Positions 22,158-31,327 of a DNA stretch of 64,000 nt are shown here, in pieces. The notes below the pieces were generated by a model, which was given only the letters and a program-made list of their open reading frames with translations, made no database searches and was not told where the DNA came from. Position 1 is the stretch's first letter. Each line of letters starts with the position of its first letter. Position numbers and translations under genes: made by a program. Source of the stretch: Thermothielavioides terrestris NRRL 8126 (Eukaryota; Ascomycota; Sordariomycetes; Sordariales; Chaetomiaceae). The stretch covers positions 8,680,001 to 8,744,000 of the forward strand of contig NC_016457.1 in the NCBI RefSeq assembly GCF_000226115.1, given 5' to 3'.

Positions 22158-22787
22158 TCATCCTCGCCTCCTCCGCCCAGGCCTCTTCCGCACCGACAGC
22201 GACACGTCCCCCCCGTCCATCACCAGCGGCGGCGGGCCCAGCCGTCTCGGATCCGGCGCCGGCACGCCGCACCGCAGCCCCACGCTCCGCCACGCCCCGC
22301 CGACCGCCCGCGGCTCCGGCACGAACACGGCCGTGTTGAGGTAGACGCGGCACCCGGGCTCGGCGAACAGCCGGGCCTCGCAGCCGGCGTCTTTGCTCGC
22401 CACGAAGTTGCCGCACCCGCCGGCCCGCGGCAGGTCGTAGCATTGCTCTGGCGTCGGCGGGCCGGTCCAGGGTGCTGCTGCTGCTGGTGTTGATGGTGGT
22501 GGTGGTGGTGGTGATGGGAGGTTGACGCGGAAGATGACGCCGCCGCGGCAGGCGGCGGGGCCCAGCACGCCCGAGAAGATGGTCGCGGTGATAGGCAGCT
22601 GCGGGCCCAGCGTGCTGTTCTTGCCCGTCGTCGGATCGCCGTTGATGGTGACCTGGCCGGCTGTGTCTTCGGTTATGGCGACGCCCGCGGGGAGGCTCCC
22701 GAGGCCGAGCGATCGCTGAGAGAGGCCGAGGAGGACGATGGAGAAGAGGGAAGAGAGGCACAGGTGGCGGAGCTGGTGTTGGATCAT
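22158..22787 (-). CDS. Secreted cysteine-containing protein
   Basis: A 209-residue single-exon protein from ATG 22787 (MIQHQLRHLCLSSLFSIVLL), chosen because it puts a typical signal peptide at the N-terminus; the open frame extends further upstream. After a Ser/Thr-containing stretch (VTINGDPTTGKNST) come LGPAACRGG, a run of prolines and a small domain with regularly spaced cysteines: CYDLPRAGGCGNF, GCEARLF, GCRVYLN and GLRCGV. Six mature-chain cysteines allow three disulfides. The tail is strongly basic (RKRPGRRRRG). This is the layout of small secreted fungal proteins, some of which act as effectors or adhesins, but no named family is recognised and no host role is implied. A CCA/ACC repeat coding for Pro lies near 22495. 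Confidence 0.7.
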   Translation of the reverse strand: MIQHQLRHLCLSSLFSIVLLGLSQRSLGLGSLPAGVAITEDTAGQVTINGDPTTGKNSTLGPQLPITATIFSGVLGPAACRGGVIFRVNLPSPPPPPPSTPAAAAPWTGPPTPEQCYDLPRAGGCGNFVASKDAGCEARLFAEPGCRVYLNTAVFVPEPRAVGGAWRSVGLRCGVPAPDPRRLGPPPLVMDGGDVSLSVRKRPGRRRRG

Positions 22788-23362
22788 GGTGATGCTGTGA
22801 GAGTGCCGTGCCTGAAGGGTGAACAGTGGATATCCTTCGCAATCTGGCAAGTTCACAACCCGACTGTAGTGTGTTGCAGAGGTGGGAAATCTCTTTGGTT
22901 GGTATCCCTCCGTTGGCAAGGGATCTGGGGTTCTTAAACACCACGAGTTTCAGCCAAGCACAGTTGTAGCCACGCTCTTGGCGAGAGCGATCCCGCCCGT
23001 AGCAGCGCCATCAGGGGCTGATCTTATGCTGTAAAGCCCACGATCTCCTATTAAGATGCGCCATGCCTCCTTCACGACCGAGAAGAGCCATCGAGGTTGG
23101 GTTCCCAACAAGCCGTAACGCTGTTCTGCCTCCAGCGCTGGTGAGTACACAAGCTAGCGCAACCTCATAACGGTACTGATTAAGATGACTAAAGTAGGAG
23201 TTTTCCGACTCCTGTGGCAATTGTATCACCAAGCATATATGTAGCGTTTAGTCCTCGGCACTACACAGCAGGACATACTGGCTGTGCAACAGGTCTATCA
23301 TGGCAGGGTATCATCCATTTGCCTTCATAACCAGTCTATACAAACACGCTAAGAGGGTACAA
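22788..23362. other. Intergenic region
   Basis: About 575 bp between two minus-strand genes, containing the promoter of the secreted-protein gene. No gene or repeat seen. Confidence 0.45.
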
Positions 23363-25699
23363 TCATCGCTTCGCCGCCACCTTCGTCGGCGCCCAGTCGG
23401 CCAGCCAGCCCCTCGCCTTCTCCAGGCTGCCGCCCTCGGCCTCCAGCGCGGCAACGCACCACTCCAGCTCCCACACGCCCTCGGCCGCCAGCATCTCGGC
23501 CGTCTTCCTCCGCCGCTGCGAAGCCTCGTCGACGCAGAAGTGCATCGGCCGCCCGCGGTCCCCAATCTCCTCCAGCAGCGGCTTGACCAGCGGCAGCGCG
23601 GCGGCGGCGCTCGCGCCCAGCTTCTCCAGCCCACGGTTGGCGCGCCCCGTCTTGCACCACTCGTTCAGGCACCACTTCTTGCCGCAGCCCGTCATCAGCT
23701 GGGTGAGGTAGCGGCGCTCGATGCGGCGGCGCAGGGCCTTGCCCTCGGGGTCGTGCATGGCCACGTACAGCGGCGCGAAGCAGAGGCTGCACAGGCCCAG
23801 GTCGTTGCCGGGGCCCTGGCCCATGCGGGTGCCGCCGTTGATCTGGCCGCGCGGGCCGACGCCATGGAGGGTGCGGCCGCAGAGCGTGTCGCGGCAGATC
23901 GCCGGCTTCGGCCGCGTGGCTTTGTCCAGCTCGTGATGCGCCACGTGGGCCGCCATGTCCCGGAGCCGGACGATGGCGCCGCAGAGGTGGCAGTCGGTGG
24001 TGCGCGCCCCGTCGGCTCGCTCGTGGGCGGTGAGACCCGAGATGGCCGTTTCGGCTTCGGAGGACGGATCGAGCGGGTCGCCTTCCTGGGCCACTTCCAG
24101 GTGGCAGAATTGGCAGAGGATGAGCTTGCCTGGGCAGACGGTCGTGCGGTGGCGGGCGAGTTCGGGGAGGGAGGGGAACGTGAAGGGGCTCGAGGGCCCG
24201 CAAGAAGGGCACGTATGCTTGGTGTGCTGGACATAATCGTGCTTCGCTTTGCTCTGCGGGTCAGAGCCGTACGCCTCCGGATGCGTGGGACAATGCCAGT
24301 GGTTCTGCCACTCTGCGGACTTCCTCTGAAATACGATTTTGCACTGCGAGCAGACGACGTTGTTCCTGAGACAGAAATTCTCGTGAAGAACCATGGTCCG
24401 CTTCGGGATCATCTGCAGGCAATTTCGACACTGCTGCTCGTCCGAGGAAGATGGCGAGCTGACGAGGTCAACAGGCGCGGCACCCGGCTCTTGAGAGTCG
24501 ACTGCTCGAGCGCGGAGCGTGTAGCGATGTGGCGTTTGCCCTGAAGAATCGGACCCGGGAAGGGAAAATCCGTGGACGGAGATCAGCAGGCTCTCCGCAC
24601 CTTCAAGTTCAGCGTTTGTCGGCTGGATAAGGATGCGCTTGACACCGTCTTTCGGCGAAGAGAAGTCGCCAAACGTATGCTCGCTGTCTCGCGGCAATGC
24701 CCGCTGACGGTTCGTTTTGGGGCTAACAAAGAGGTCAACTTCGCCGGCGTCGTGGACCGACAATTGGATCACGAGTGCGCGAGCCCTGTCCCATGATGGC
24801 AATTCGTAATCGACGTAGTCTCCCTCCAAGACCTGGCCCTCAACATCCTTCCAAATGTCCATCTGATGTCCAATCGAACTGCCGGCTGAGGTCCCTGGAG
24901 CTCGTTGCGCCTTTGCAGCTATCTTCCGGAGGGTTTCCCGCGCCTGTTCCTCGTTGAGCGGCTCAATGTCGACCTCCAGGTCCGTATCAACAACGCAGAT
25001 CCCATCCCCCTCTGGCTGGAACTTGTCTGCCAAAAGCCGGAATTCTTCCCCCTTGCCACCCCGAATAGATAGGATCGAGCCCTTCGTGAGCGTGGTGTAG
25101 CTTTCCCGAAGCTGTCTCTCAAGCAAAGGCTTCCAATCATCAGGGTCGTAGCCAGCCTCTAACGGACGCAGGCGCACGTACGTCCCCTTGGGCAGCTGCC
25201 TAGCTCTGACGGTAATCTGGATTCCTTCACCCGTGGGCCTGTTCTCATTCCCATCTTGGGCAACATCCTCCGCCCCATCGGCGGCCGGAGGCGTACCCGG
25301 TATATCCGTGTCCCGAATCCCTAGGGCATCAAGGAGGTGAGGGCTCAGGGCCACCTCGCCCTCCGGCGCAGAAAACTCGCGGATCCCGGCGTATACGGCA
25401 TTTCCATTCTTCTGGTTGACCAGCTGGAACATCAGCGGGTGGGGCAGTTGTTGGTAGGTCTCGCGGTACTGAGAACGTTCTCGGCGGGCATCGGCCACCG
25501 AATAGGGGTTGAAGGGATCGAAAGCAGTGAAAGTGTGGGACGTGGAAGGGCCGGTGGTGGTGGACGCGGCCAGCAGCTGTTCGAGTGCTGATTGCGGAAG
25601 AAGGATCTTGTCTCCCCGCAAGTCTCGGCTAGCTGTGTGCAAAGCACGGGAGACGCGAAATGATGCCGACCAGCTCAGTTGCACCGGGTGATCGGCCAT
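23363..25699 (-). CDS. UFD1-domain protein with zinc-finger tail
   Basis: A single-exon protein of 778 residues from ATG 25699. The first 250 residues resemble the Ufd1 double-psi beta-barrel: LSWSASFRVSRA, DKILLPQSALEQLL, HPLMFQLVN, VALSPHLLDALGI, then KGTYVRLRPLEAGYDPDDWK and TTLTKGSILSIRGG. The last is close to the Ufd1 pattern around LxxGDxI. A middle region (about 300-400) is beta-rich. From about 420 on, Cys/His pairs form TRAF-like or C2H2-like fingers: CRNCLQMIPKRTMVLHENFC, CSQCKIVFQ, CPSCG and CQFCHLEV, followed by CHLCGAIVRLRDMAAHVAHH. Ufd1 acts with Cdc48 and Npl4 in extracting ubiquitylated proteins; fungi also have a shorter canonical Ufd1 of about 350-400 residues. This longer protein is a paralogous type, so a ubiquitin-linked role is inferred. 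Confidence 0.82.
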   Translation of the reverse strand: MADHPVQLSWSASFRVSRALHTASRDLRGDKILLPQSALEQLLAASTTTGPSTSHTFTAFDPFNPYSVADARRERSQYRETYQQLPHPLMFQLVNQKNGNAVYAGIREFSAPEGEVALSPHLLDALGIRDTDIPGTPPAADGAEDVAQDGNENRPTGEGIQITVRARQLPKGTYVRLRPLEAGYDPDDWKPLLERQLRESYTTLTKGSILSIRGGKGEEFRLLADKFQPEGDGICVVDTDLEVDIEPLNEEQARETLRKIAAKAQRAPGTSAGSSIGHQMDIWKDVEGQVLEGDYVDYELPSWDRARALVIQLSVHDAGEVDLFVSPKTNRQRALPRDSEHTFGDFSSPKDGVKRILIQPTNAELEGAESLLISVHGFSLPGSDSSGQTPHRYTLRARAVDSQEPGAAPVDLVSSPSSSDEQQCRNCLQMIPKRTMVLHENFCLRNNVVCSQCKIVFQRKSAEWQNHWHCPTHPEAYGSDPQSKAKHDYVQHTKHTCPSCGPSSPFTFPSLPELARHRTTVCPGKLILCQFCHLEVAQEGDPLDPSSEAETAISGLTAHERADGARTTDCHLCGAIVRLRDMAAHVAHHELDKATRPKPAICRDTLCGRTLHGVGPRGQINGGTRMGQGPGNDLGLCSLCFAPLYVAMHDPEGKALRRRIERRYLTQLMTGCGKKWCLNEWCKTGRANRGLEKLGASAAAALPLVKPLLEEIGDRGRPMHFCVDEASQRRRKTAEMLAAEGVWELEWCVAALEAEGGSLEKARGWLADWAPTKVAAKR

Positions 25700-27022
25700 C
25701 TTTGCTTCGGCTCGCTGCGCTGCGCTGCGTCTTCGGACCTCGGATCGACCGGCTGGTGGACGTCACGGAAGGGGGGGATGGAGGGAGAATCGCCTTATGA
25801 CCTTGACTGTTGTTGAGAAGTGACCCGGCATTGTTGGAGCAAAGGAAGTTTCCATGGAGGCAACCGAGGTATTCGTGGTGGAAGCAGCGAAGGTGCTAGA
25901 GCTTTGATGGCAGCATCAGTCAGCGACTTCTTGCAGATTCCATGCCGCGGCGTCATCGGTCGTGCGCGGGGATGGCCCGGCCGTCGGCGAGTGGGGCAAC
26001 CAAAACGACGCTTCATCAGCAGAACCAACCTGTTGTGCTCCGTTCCCCATCAAAAGCGATTAAGGTATCTTCGGGCTTTAGACTAGACGTGACGCGGATA
26101 CTTCCAGCACGAAGTACCGCCCATCAACCTCGGCTCTGCTCATAGTGCTACAAGTAAGTGTTCACCAGGAGCAGTCAATCTTGGCCCAGGGGTAGCTCGT
26201 GACTTTGGCGAGCAGGGAACACTGTGACAAGACACTGCTCGCACAAGTTGCTTGGCCTTGCCTTACGCAGTAAGGTCGCAGATCCGCCTTGGCAGCCGAT
26301 AAGATAAGTGACTGCCAAATTCAGCCCCGACATCTCCATGTCTTTTGACTGCTCCAAACACAGCTCAGTTCATTGGTAACGGGGATCCATCGTGGTGGTA
26401 CCGCTCCACGTATCCGCACTAAATCAGCACCACCACGCTACCACACGTGTCGACCAGATATTTGGTCAGTAGCCTCAGCAACTCCGGCCAAGGCGTCATA
26501 CGACTCTGGGCTCGCGCTAAGGCCGGCTAAAATGTCCAGGTACCGTCCTTATTCGTCCGTTTGGGGCAATGTCCTCCACCTATCTGACTTCACACGGTAG
26601 CTAGGTATCGTCGTTGCGCTAGCTGATCTCGCTTCTCTTGAAGAATAAGAGGACAATTGCGCAGTTGCCCAGAGTCCCGCCTCGCAGATCTTTTGCAATC
26701 CTGCTTTTCCTGGTCCATGAACAGTCTGTCCTCCCTACACTCCCTAGTGTACAGTACACTAGTTGAGGAACAGCACCACAGCAGGGGTGTGGTTGACGCC
26801 AATATCCAGCCCGGTTCGTGCCACTCTTCCGTCCCCCGCACCCTGCAGTGATCCGCAGTCCCCAATTCTGGGGCCACCCGAGAGTGACAAGCCCCACATC
26901 AACAACCATCATCTTGCCCGCCGCTCCCGTGGCCTCCGACTCTGCTAAAGCAGAGCAACCTCCATCCGTTTTCCCAGGTGAACGTCGCCTCTCGCTCCCG
27001 TACGAACCGTTTCACGGATACG
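25700..27022. other. Divergent intergenic region
   Basis: About 1.3 kb between the starts of the UFD1-domain gene and the F-box-like gene. It must contain both promoters. A palindromic tgtacagtaca lies at about 26749. No gene is supported here. Confidence 0.45.
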
Positions 27023-29154
27023 ATGACCCAGGCCTACGGGTCAACCAGCAATCTGCCCATCGAGATCCAACACTGCGCGCTTCTTCAACTGCTTGCAAAC
27101 TCGCTGGTGCTGGCCCAGACAGCACCGTACCTGTCCTGTTTCGATGTCTTGAACCTCGCCGCCACCTCGCGGGCTTTCCGCTTCCTGATCTTCCACTCCC
27201 CAAACGTCTTCCGTCGCCTGGAACTGAGCAACGTCAAGACGGCACAGTTCGATGTCGACGGCGTCGACCACGGAGGCGAGGTTTGGCGCAACGTGCAGCT
27301 CGATGAGACCCTGACTGAAGACGAGTATGCCCGACTCCTCGGTTCCATACCTGCCTAGCTAAGCCTCCGCTGACCGGTTTGGGCCTGCCGCAGCTTCTAC
27401 TCGGGGCCGCTGCGCGGCATCTTCCAGAACCTCCGCCGCATCGATGTACTGAAGGACGTGCAGGTCCTCTCGCTCGACGGCCTCTCGGTCACGGCCGAGC
27501 TAGTCCACGAGATACTCACCGATCCTTCCTTCTCCGTGCGCATCTTGTCCATTCGCGGCGTCAAGAATCTGAACGAGCGAAGGCTGTGCAGCACCCTGCG
27601 GTATGCGTGCCGCGAATCGAGGCCCGAAGGCACACCGCGTCTGAAGGGTCTATATGTGTTTGGGCCGAAAGATCCGGCGCCCGCTTCGGCATCCAGTGGG
27701 GGCAGCCGGAGCCCCTCTCCGACGAGTCCAGCCGGGGTCGCCGCGGCCTGGAATGCCCGAAGCCAGAATGCTCTGACGGCTGCGCTTGCTGAGGAATCAG
27801 AGGCTTGGTACGAACGTCGTGGCGGGCAGTTTGCGAACCGCATCGACCCCGAATGGGCCTCTACCCTCGTTGCTTGTGCCGGGATTATCGCGTTCGACTC
27901 CGTGCTCTGCGCCGGGCCTAGGCACTTCAACTCTCCCGCATGGGGCGCGTTTCACATCGAGAACTCCTCCGCCGCTCCCTCGTCTTCGATTCCAAAAGTG
28001 CCCCAGTTCGCAGTTGCAACGCACAGCCTGGGGGGATGCACCTTGTGTGGCTCAGCGCCGGAAGGCTGGACGGTCTGGGGTGAGGAGCGGCTCTCATGCC
28101 GGAGGGATCCCGACGGAAGGAGGACGAGTGACAGCTCCATGGAGTTTATTTCCAGGTTCCCCCTGCTTGCTCCACCGCCGATGCACTCGGCAAGCCTTCT
28201 CGCGGCAATGTGTCCGACGGGCCAGACCATACGAATGCGGCCCCCCTTCATCCGGGGAGAAGAGCAAGCGAAGGCGCGTTTCATTCCGCGGTGTTACGAC
28301 TGCATCCGCGACCGCTACTGCTCAGGGTGCCACCGCTGGTGGTGTGAATCTTGCTACGTTGGTCTCGGAGCCTCGCCGGCGTCGGATACTGTAAGCAGTC
28401 CTCTTTCCCAACACCATTGCAACAGGGCGTGAACGGAACGGCGACGAAGGTGCACCGTGCAAAGTCTGCGACGGAATCCGCACGGATGGGAAGTTCTCAG
28501 CATAGTTAGCAGGCCTGAGAGGGGTTTGTCCCTGCCGGCAGGATGGAACGAGTCAGGAAGCAGCGAGCCCCCACCGGGGAGCGTTTGGGTCCCGACGTGA
28601 TGCACCACCATGCCTCCAACCGGCCGAAGTTGAGATCAAAAGGTTCAAGATCCCTTGGGGCTTGAGTTCTTGAAGTCCGCGCAATCTCTCCGTGCTGTGG
28701 TGAACAACGCTTAGCACTCCGTCTAACGACAATGGATGCTGACAGAGTCATCGCTAGGGCCACGTATCCAGGAGCTGCTGGGAGTGTGGAATGAATGTAA
28801 GCCCACAATCTACATCAGGCATTACGGCGTCGGGGCTGACATGACATAATCTCAGTGCAAGGAATGCATCGAGTACACCCAGCGGGTGTGTCGGAGGTGC
28901 GGTGGCGGCTACTGCATCATCCACAACGAGGGCTCAAATATGTTTGCGGTACGTCCATGGCTGGGGTTGGATCTCGGAAGAGCGGGCGCTAACTTGGAGC
29001 ATGACCTGCAGTGTGACTGTAAGGCTCGTTCCGGACGTCTCCTGCGATGCAGGCGCAGTAAACCATTCCCTAACGCGCAGTTGATGCTAACTCATGTCTC
29101 TCGACAGGGTGTGTGGGCAAAAACAGGGCGATCCGCAACCGAGACCTCTATTGA
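27023..29154 (+). CDS. F-box-like protein with C-terminal Cys-rich zinc domain
   Basis: A 494-residue protein from six predicted exons: 27023-27324, 27394-28390, 28758-28796, 28856-28948, 29012-29018 and 29108-29154; all phases agree. Residues 30-75 look F-box-like (YLSCFDVLNLAATSRAFRFL, SPNVFRRLELS), followed by a leucine-rich-like stretch (VQVLSLDGLSVTAELVHEIL). From about 330 there is a Cys-rich region: CTLCG, then CYDCIRDRYCSGCHRWWCESC. Small exons add CWECGMNCKEC, CRRCGGGYCIIHNEGS and finally CDWC, ending GKNRAIRNRDLY. These match the zinc-binding tails of fungal F-box proteins and are the reason I prefer the small-exon model. F-box proteins recruit substrates to SCF ubiquitin ligases; the Cys-rich tail may bind substrate or zinc. 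The third exon has a long upstream intron (367 bp) and the fifth is only 7 nt, so the 3' model is less sure than the first two exons. Confidence 0.8.
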
Positions 29155-30153
29155 ACCTACCGAGACGAACACTCCTCGATGAGGTCCTGCCCACCCAGCC
29201 CATGGACACCCTTCGTCAAGCTTGACTTGACAGCCCTCTCCACTCGCCTTGGTTCCCTGAGACTCAGCGAGACTTAACGTGTAAGCCAACGTTTCGGTCT
29301 TCGCGGTTCGTCTCCGACTCCCCCAACCCCCTCCCCTCTCAGGCACACTCTCCTCTCCCTCAGACTCGGTCATCCCCGTTTTTGGACGGCCCCAGTTGCC
29401 ACTCTTCCTTGCGTCTCCGCTCCAGTGTTACTGGGTGATTAGCGACTCGTTGCCAGATTGATTTGTATCACCCCACAAACGTGTTATCTGGGTTCTGCTG
29501 GAGAGCATTTCGGGACTCCCTAATGATTCAATTATGATACCCTTATGTATTGAAATTGTTTATGTTCTGGCCGCAAGAGCGATTTGCTTGTTAATTTGTG
29601 TTATTCAACCCTATAGCACTATACAGGGCTCTTGTACTGTACGTGCGTACTGCGGAGGAAATCCGTTGACTGCCTTCCTGTGACGGCAGGATAGGGAGTC
29701 TGTTCCAGAAGCACCAGCTGAATACTGCGGTGCGGCTGAGAATCGGTGCGCCACGAAATTCTACTCTTTGATATGCCCGCTGCGGGCTTCATGGTTGGAT
29801 GCCGTGGAGAAGGAAACAATCAGAGGTTGGTCCTAGAAGTCCAATCCAAGGCAGCATCAAGGCCAGAGGATATGAATCTGAAATTGCGGACTTTCGACAT
29901 TCATTAGTTGCTCAACCCGGCAAACTGCTCATGACCAGACCGAGAAGAAGAGCAGAACTGTTACCTCCGAAACCACCTCCCCCCTGTTCCGAGCAGACCA
30001 CGCATCAGGAAAATCCCACCTCCTCCGTCCCGCATCGACCCGTCCTCCTTACTACTACTACCTTGCCAACCAGCAGGCAAGACACTACTACATGGCCAAG
30101 GAAAAGAGCAGCAACGACAAACTCACCAGCCAACCGGCCCGCTTGAGAGTCAG
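29155..30153. other. Convergent intergenic region
   Basis: One kilobase between converging genes. The stretch 29460-29640 is A/T-rich and probably holds a polyadenylation region. No gene seen. Confidence 0.5.
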
Positions 30154-31327
30154 TCAAAGCGACCACGAAACCTCCTGCGAGTCATCCCACTCCTCCGACG
30201 CGCACAGATCGGGGATCTGGTACTGCTTGGCGCCGAGGATGCCCAGCGACGACGGCGACGACGAGGTGAGGTTGGCGTAGGCCTCCTCGAACCACACGTC
30301 CGTGAAGGTCGGGAAGCCGGCCAGCGCGCCGTCGAAGTACGGGCGCTCGACCACCCAGTCGGCGTCCACGCGCGCGAGCGTGGGGCCCGTGCCGATGTGC
30401 ATTGTGTAGACTTGTTGTTGGGAGAGGTTGGCGATTGTTCTGTGTTTTTTTTGGGGGAGTTAGCGGCTGGTTGGTTGGTTACTCGTCGGATGGGCGTGGG
30501 AAAAGGGTGGGGGGAAGGGGGGAAACGAACATCTCGGCTTCTGTGTCGGAGGCCGTGTCGATGGTTACTTCGATCCAGTCGTCAGGAGATACTGTATTGC
30601 GGAAGTAGGGGGTGTTAGTGAAGTTAACTAGGGTGACTGTTGTTGCTGTTGTTTTGACTGTTGCGGGAAGCAAAGGATCTCAATCTTGCCTGGTAGGGAG
30701 GTGATCGTGTAGGCCCCGGAAGGCACCCACTGCCACCAAGCCAGGTGCCTGCGAAGACATAGCTGTCAGTCTAGCGATGCGAGGAAACTTTCTCAAGGAT
30801 TACTCACGTGGCAGGGGCGGTCGAGTTGTCGATCTGGGAATCCCGTATTAGCAACTACCCATCTTCATATCGAATAGTCCAGGCCACTCGGCTGTCATTG
30901 TTGTCCAACCTACCGTACACAGGGTTCCCGCCTGTAGCAGTGCCGACTTGTAGGTATCGCCGTCGATGCCCACCCAGTTCGCTTCTGCCTGGGGGTACAA
31001 TGACATCCCGCTGCGTTGGCTGCACGAGGGGTGCTGGAAGCTGGCATGGATCGTCTTGATCTGGTTGCCCGACGGCGCCGAGTTGACCGAGCCGCACCAG
31101 TTGGCACTTGTGGCGATGGGATTGGACCTCCGGCTCTTTCGACGGGCTCGCCGTGCTGGTGTGCCCTGGCTCACACTGCCACGGCCGAACTCGAAGGGCT
31201 CAATCTTGATCTCAGATTGGGGAATCGCCACGCCGTTGCGTGTGGCCGTCACGGTGAAGGTGAGGTCCGCAAGTGCCTGGCGGACCACAAAGGCTGAGCC
31301 GAGCAGTACCGCGAATGGCCACCGCAT
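30154..31327 (-). CDS. Secreted glutamic peptidase (family G1, eqolisin)
   Basis: Acid-acting fungal endopeptidase of the eqolisin family, 281 residues, five exons: 30914-31327, 30808-30833 (26 nt), 30690-30748, 30531-30591 and 30154-30439. The third intron (30592-30689) appears to use a GC donor (gcaaga). The N-terminus is a signal peptide (MRWPFAVLLGSAFVVRQALA). A basic propeptide end (RRARRKSRR) precedes the mature start, SNPIATSANWCGSV. Family blocks then follow: EANWVGIDGDTYKSALLQAG, LAWWQWVPSGAY, WIEVTIDTASDTEAE and DADWVVERPYFDG. The family uses a Gln/Glu catalytic pair; the Gln in LLQAG and the Glu in VVERP are the candidates. The protein would be secreted, processed at the basic site and active at low pH. 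Role: protein breakdown in an acidified environment. Confidence 0.92.

Noticed and set aside
28391..28855. Reading the F-box-like gene straight through to a stop at 28432
   Set aside because: That would end the protein in unrelated residues and lose the CWEC, CRRCGGGYC and CDWC blocks that continue downstream in good phase.
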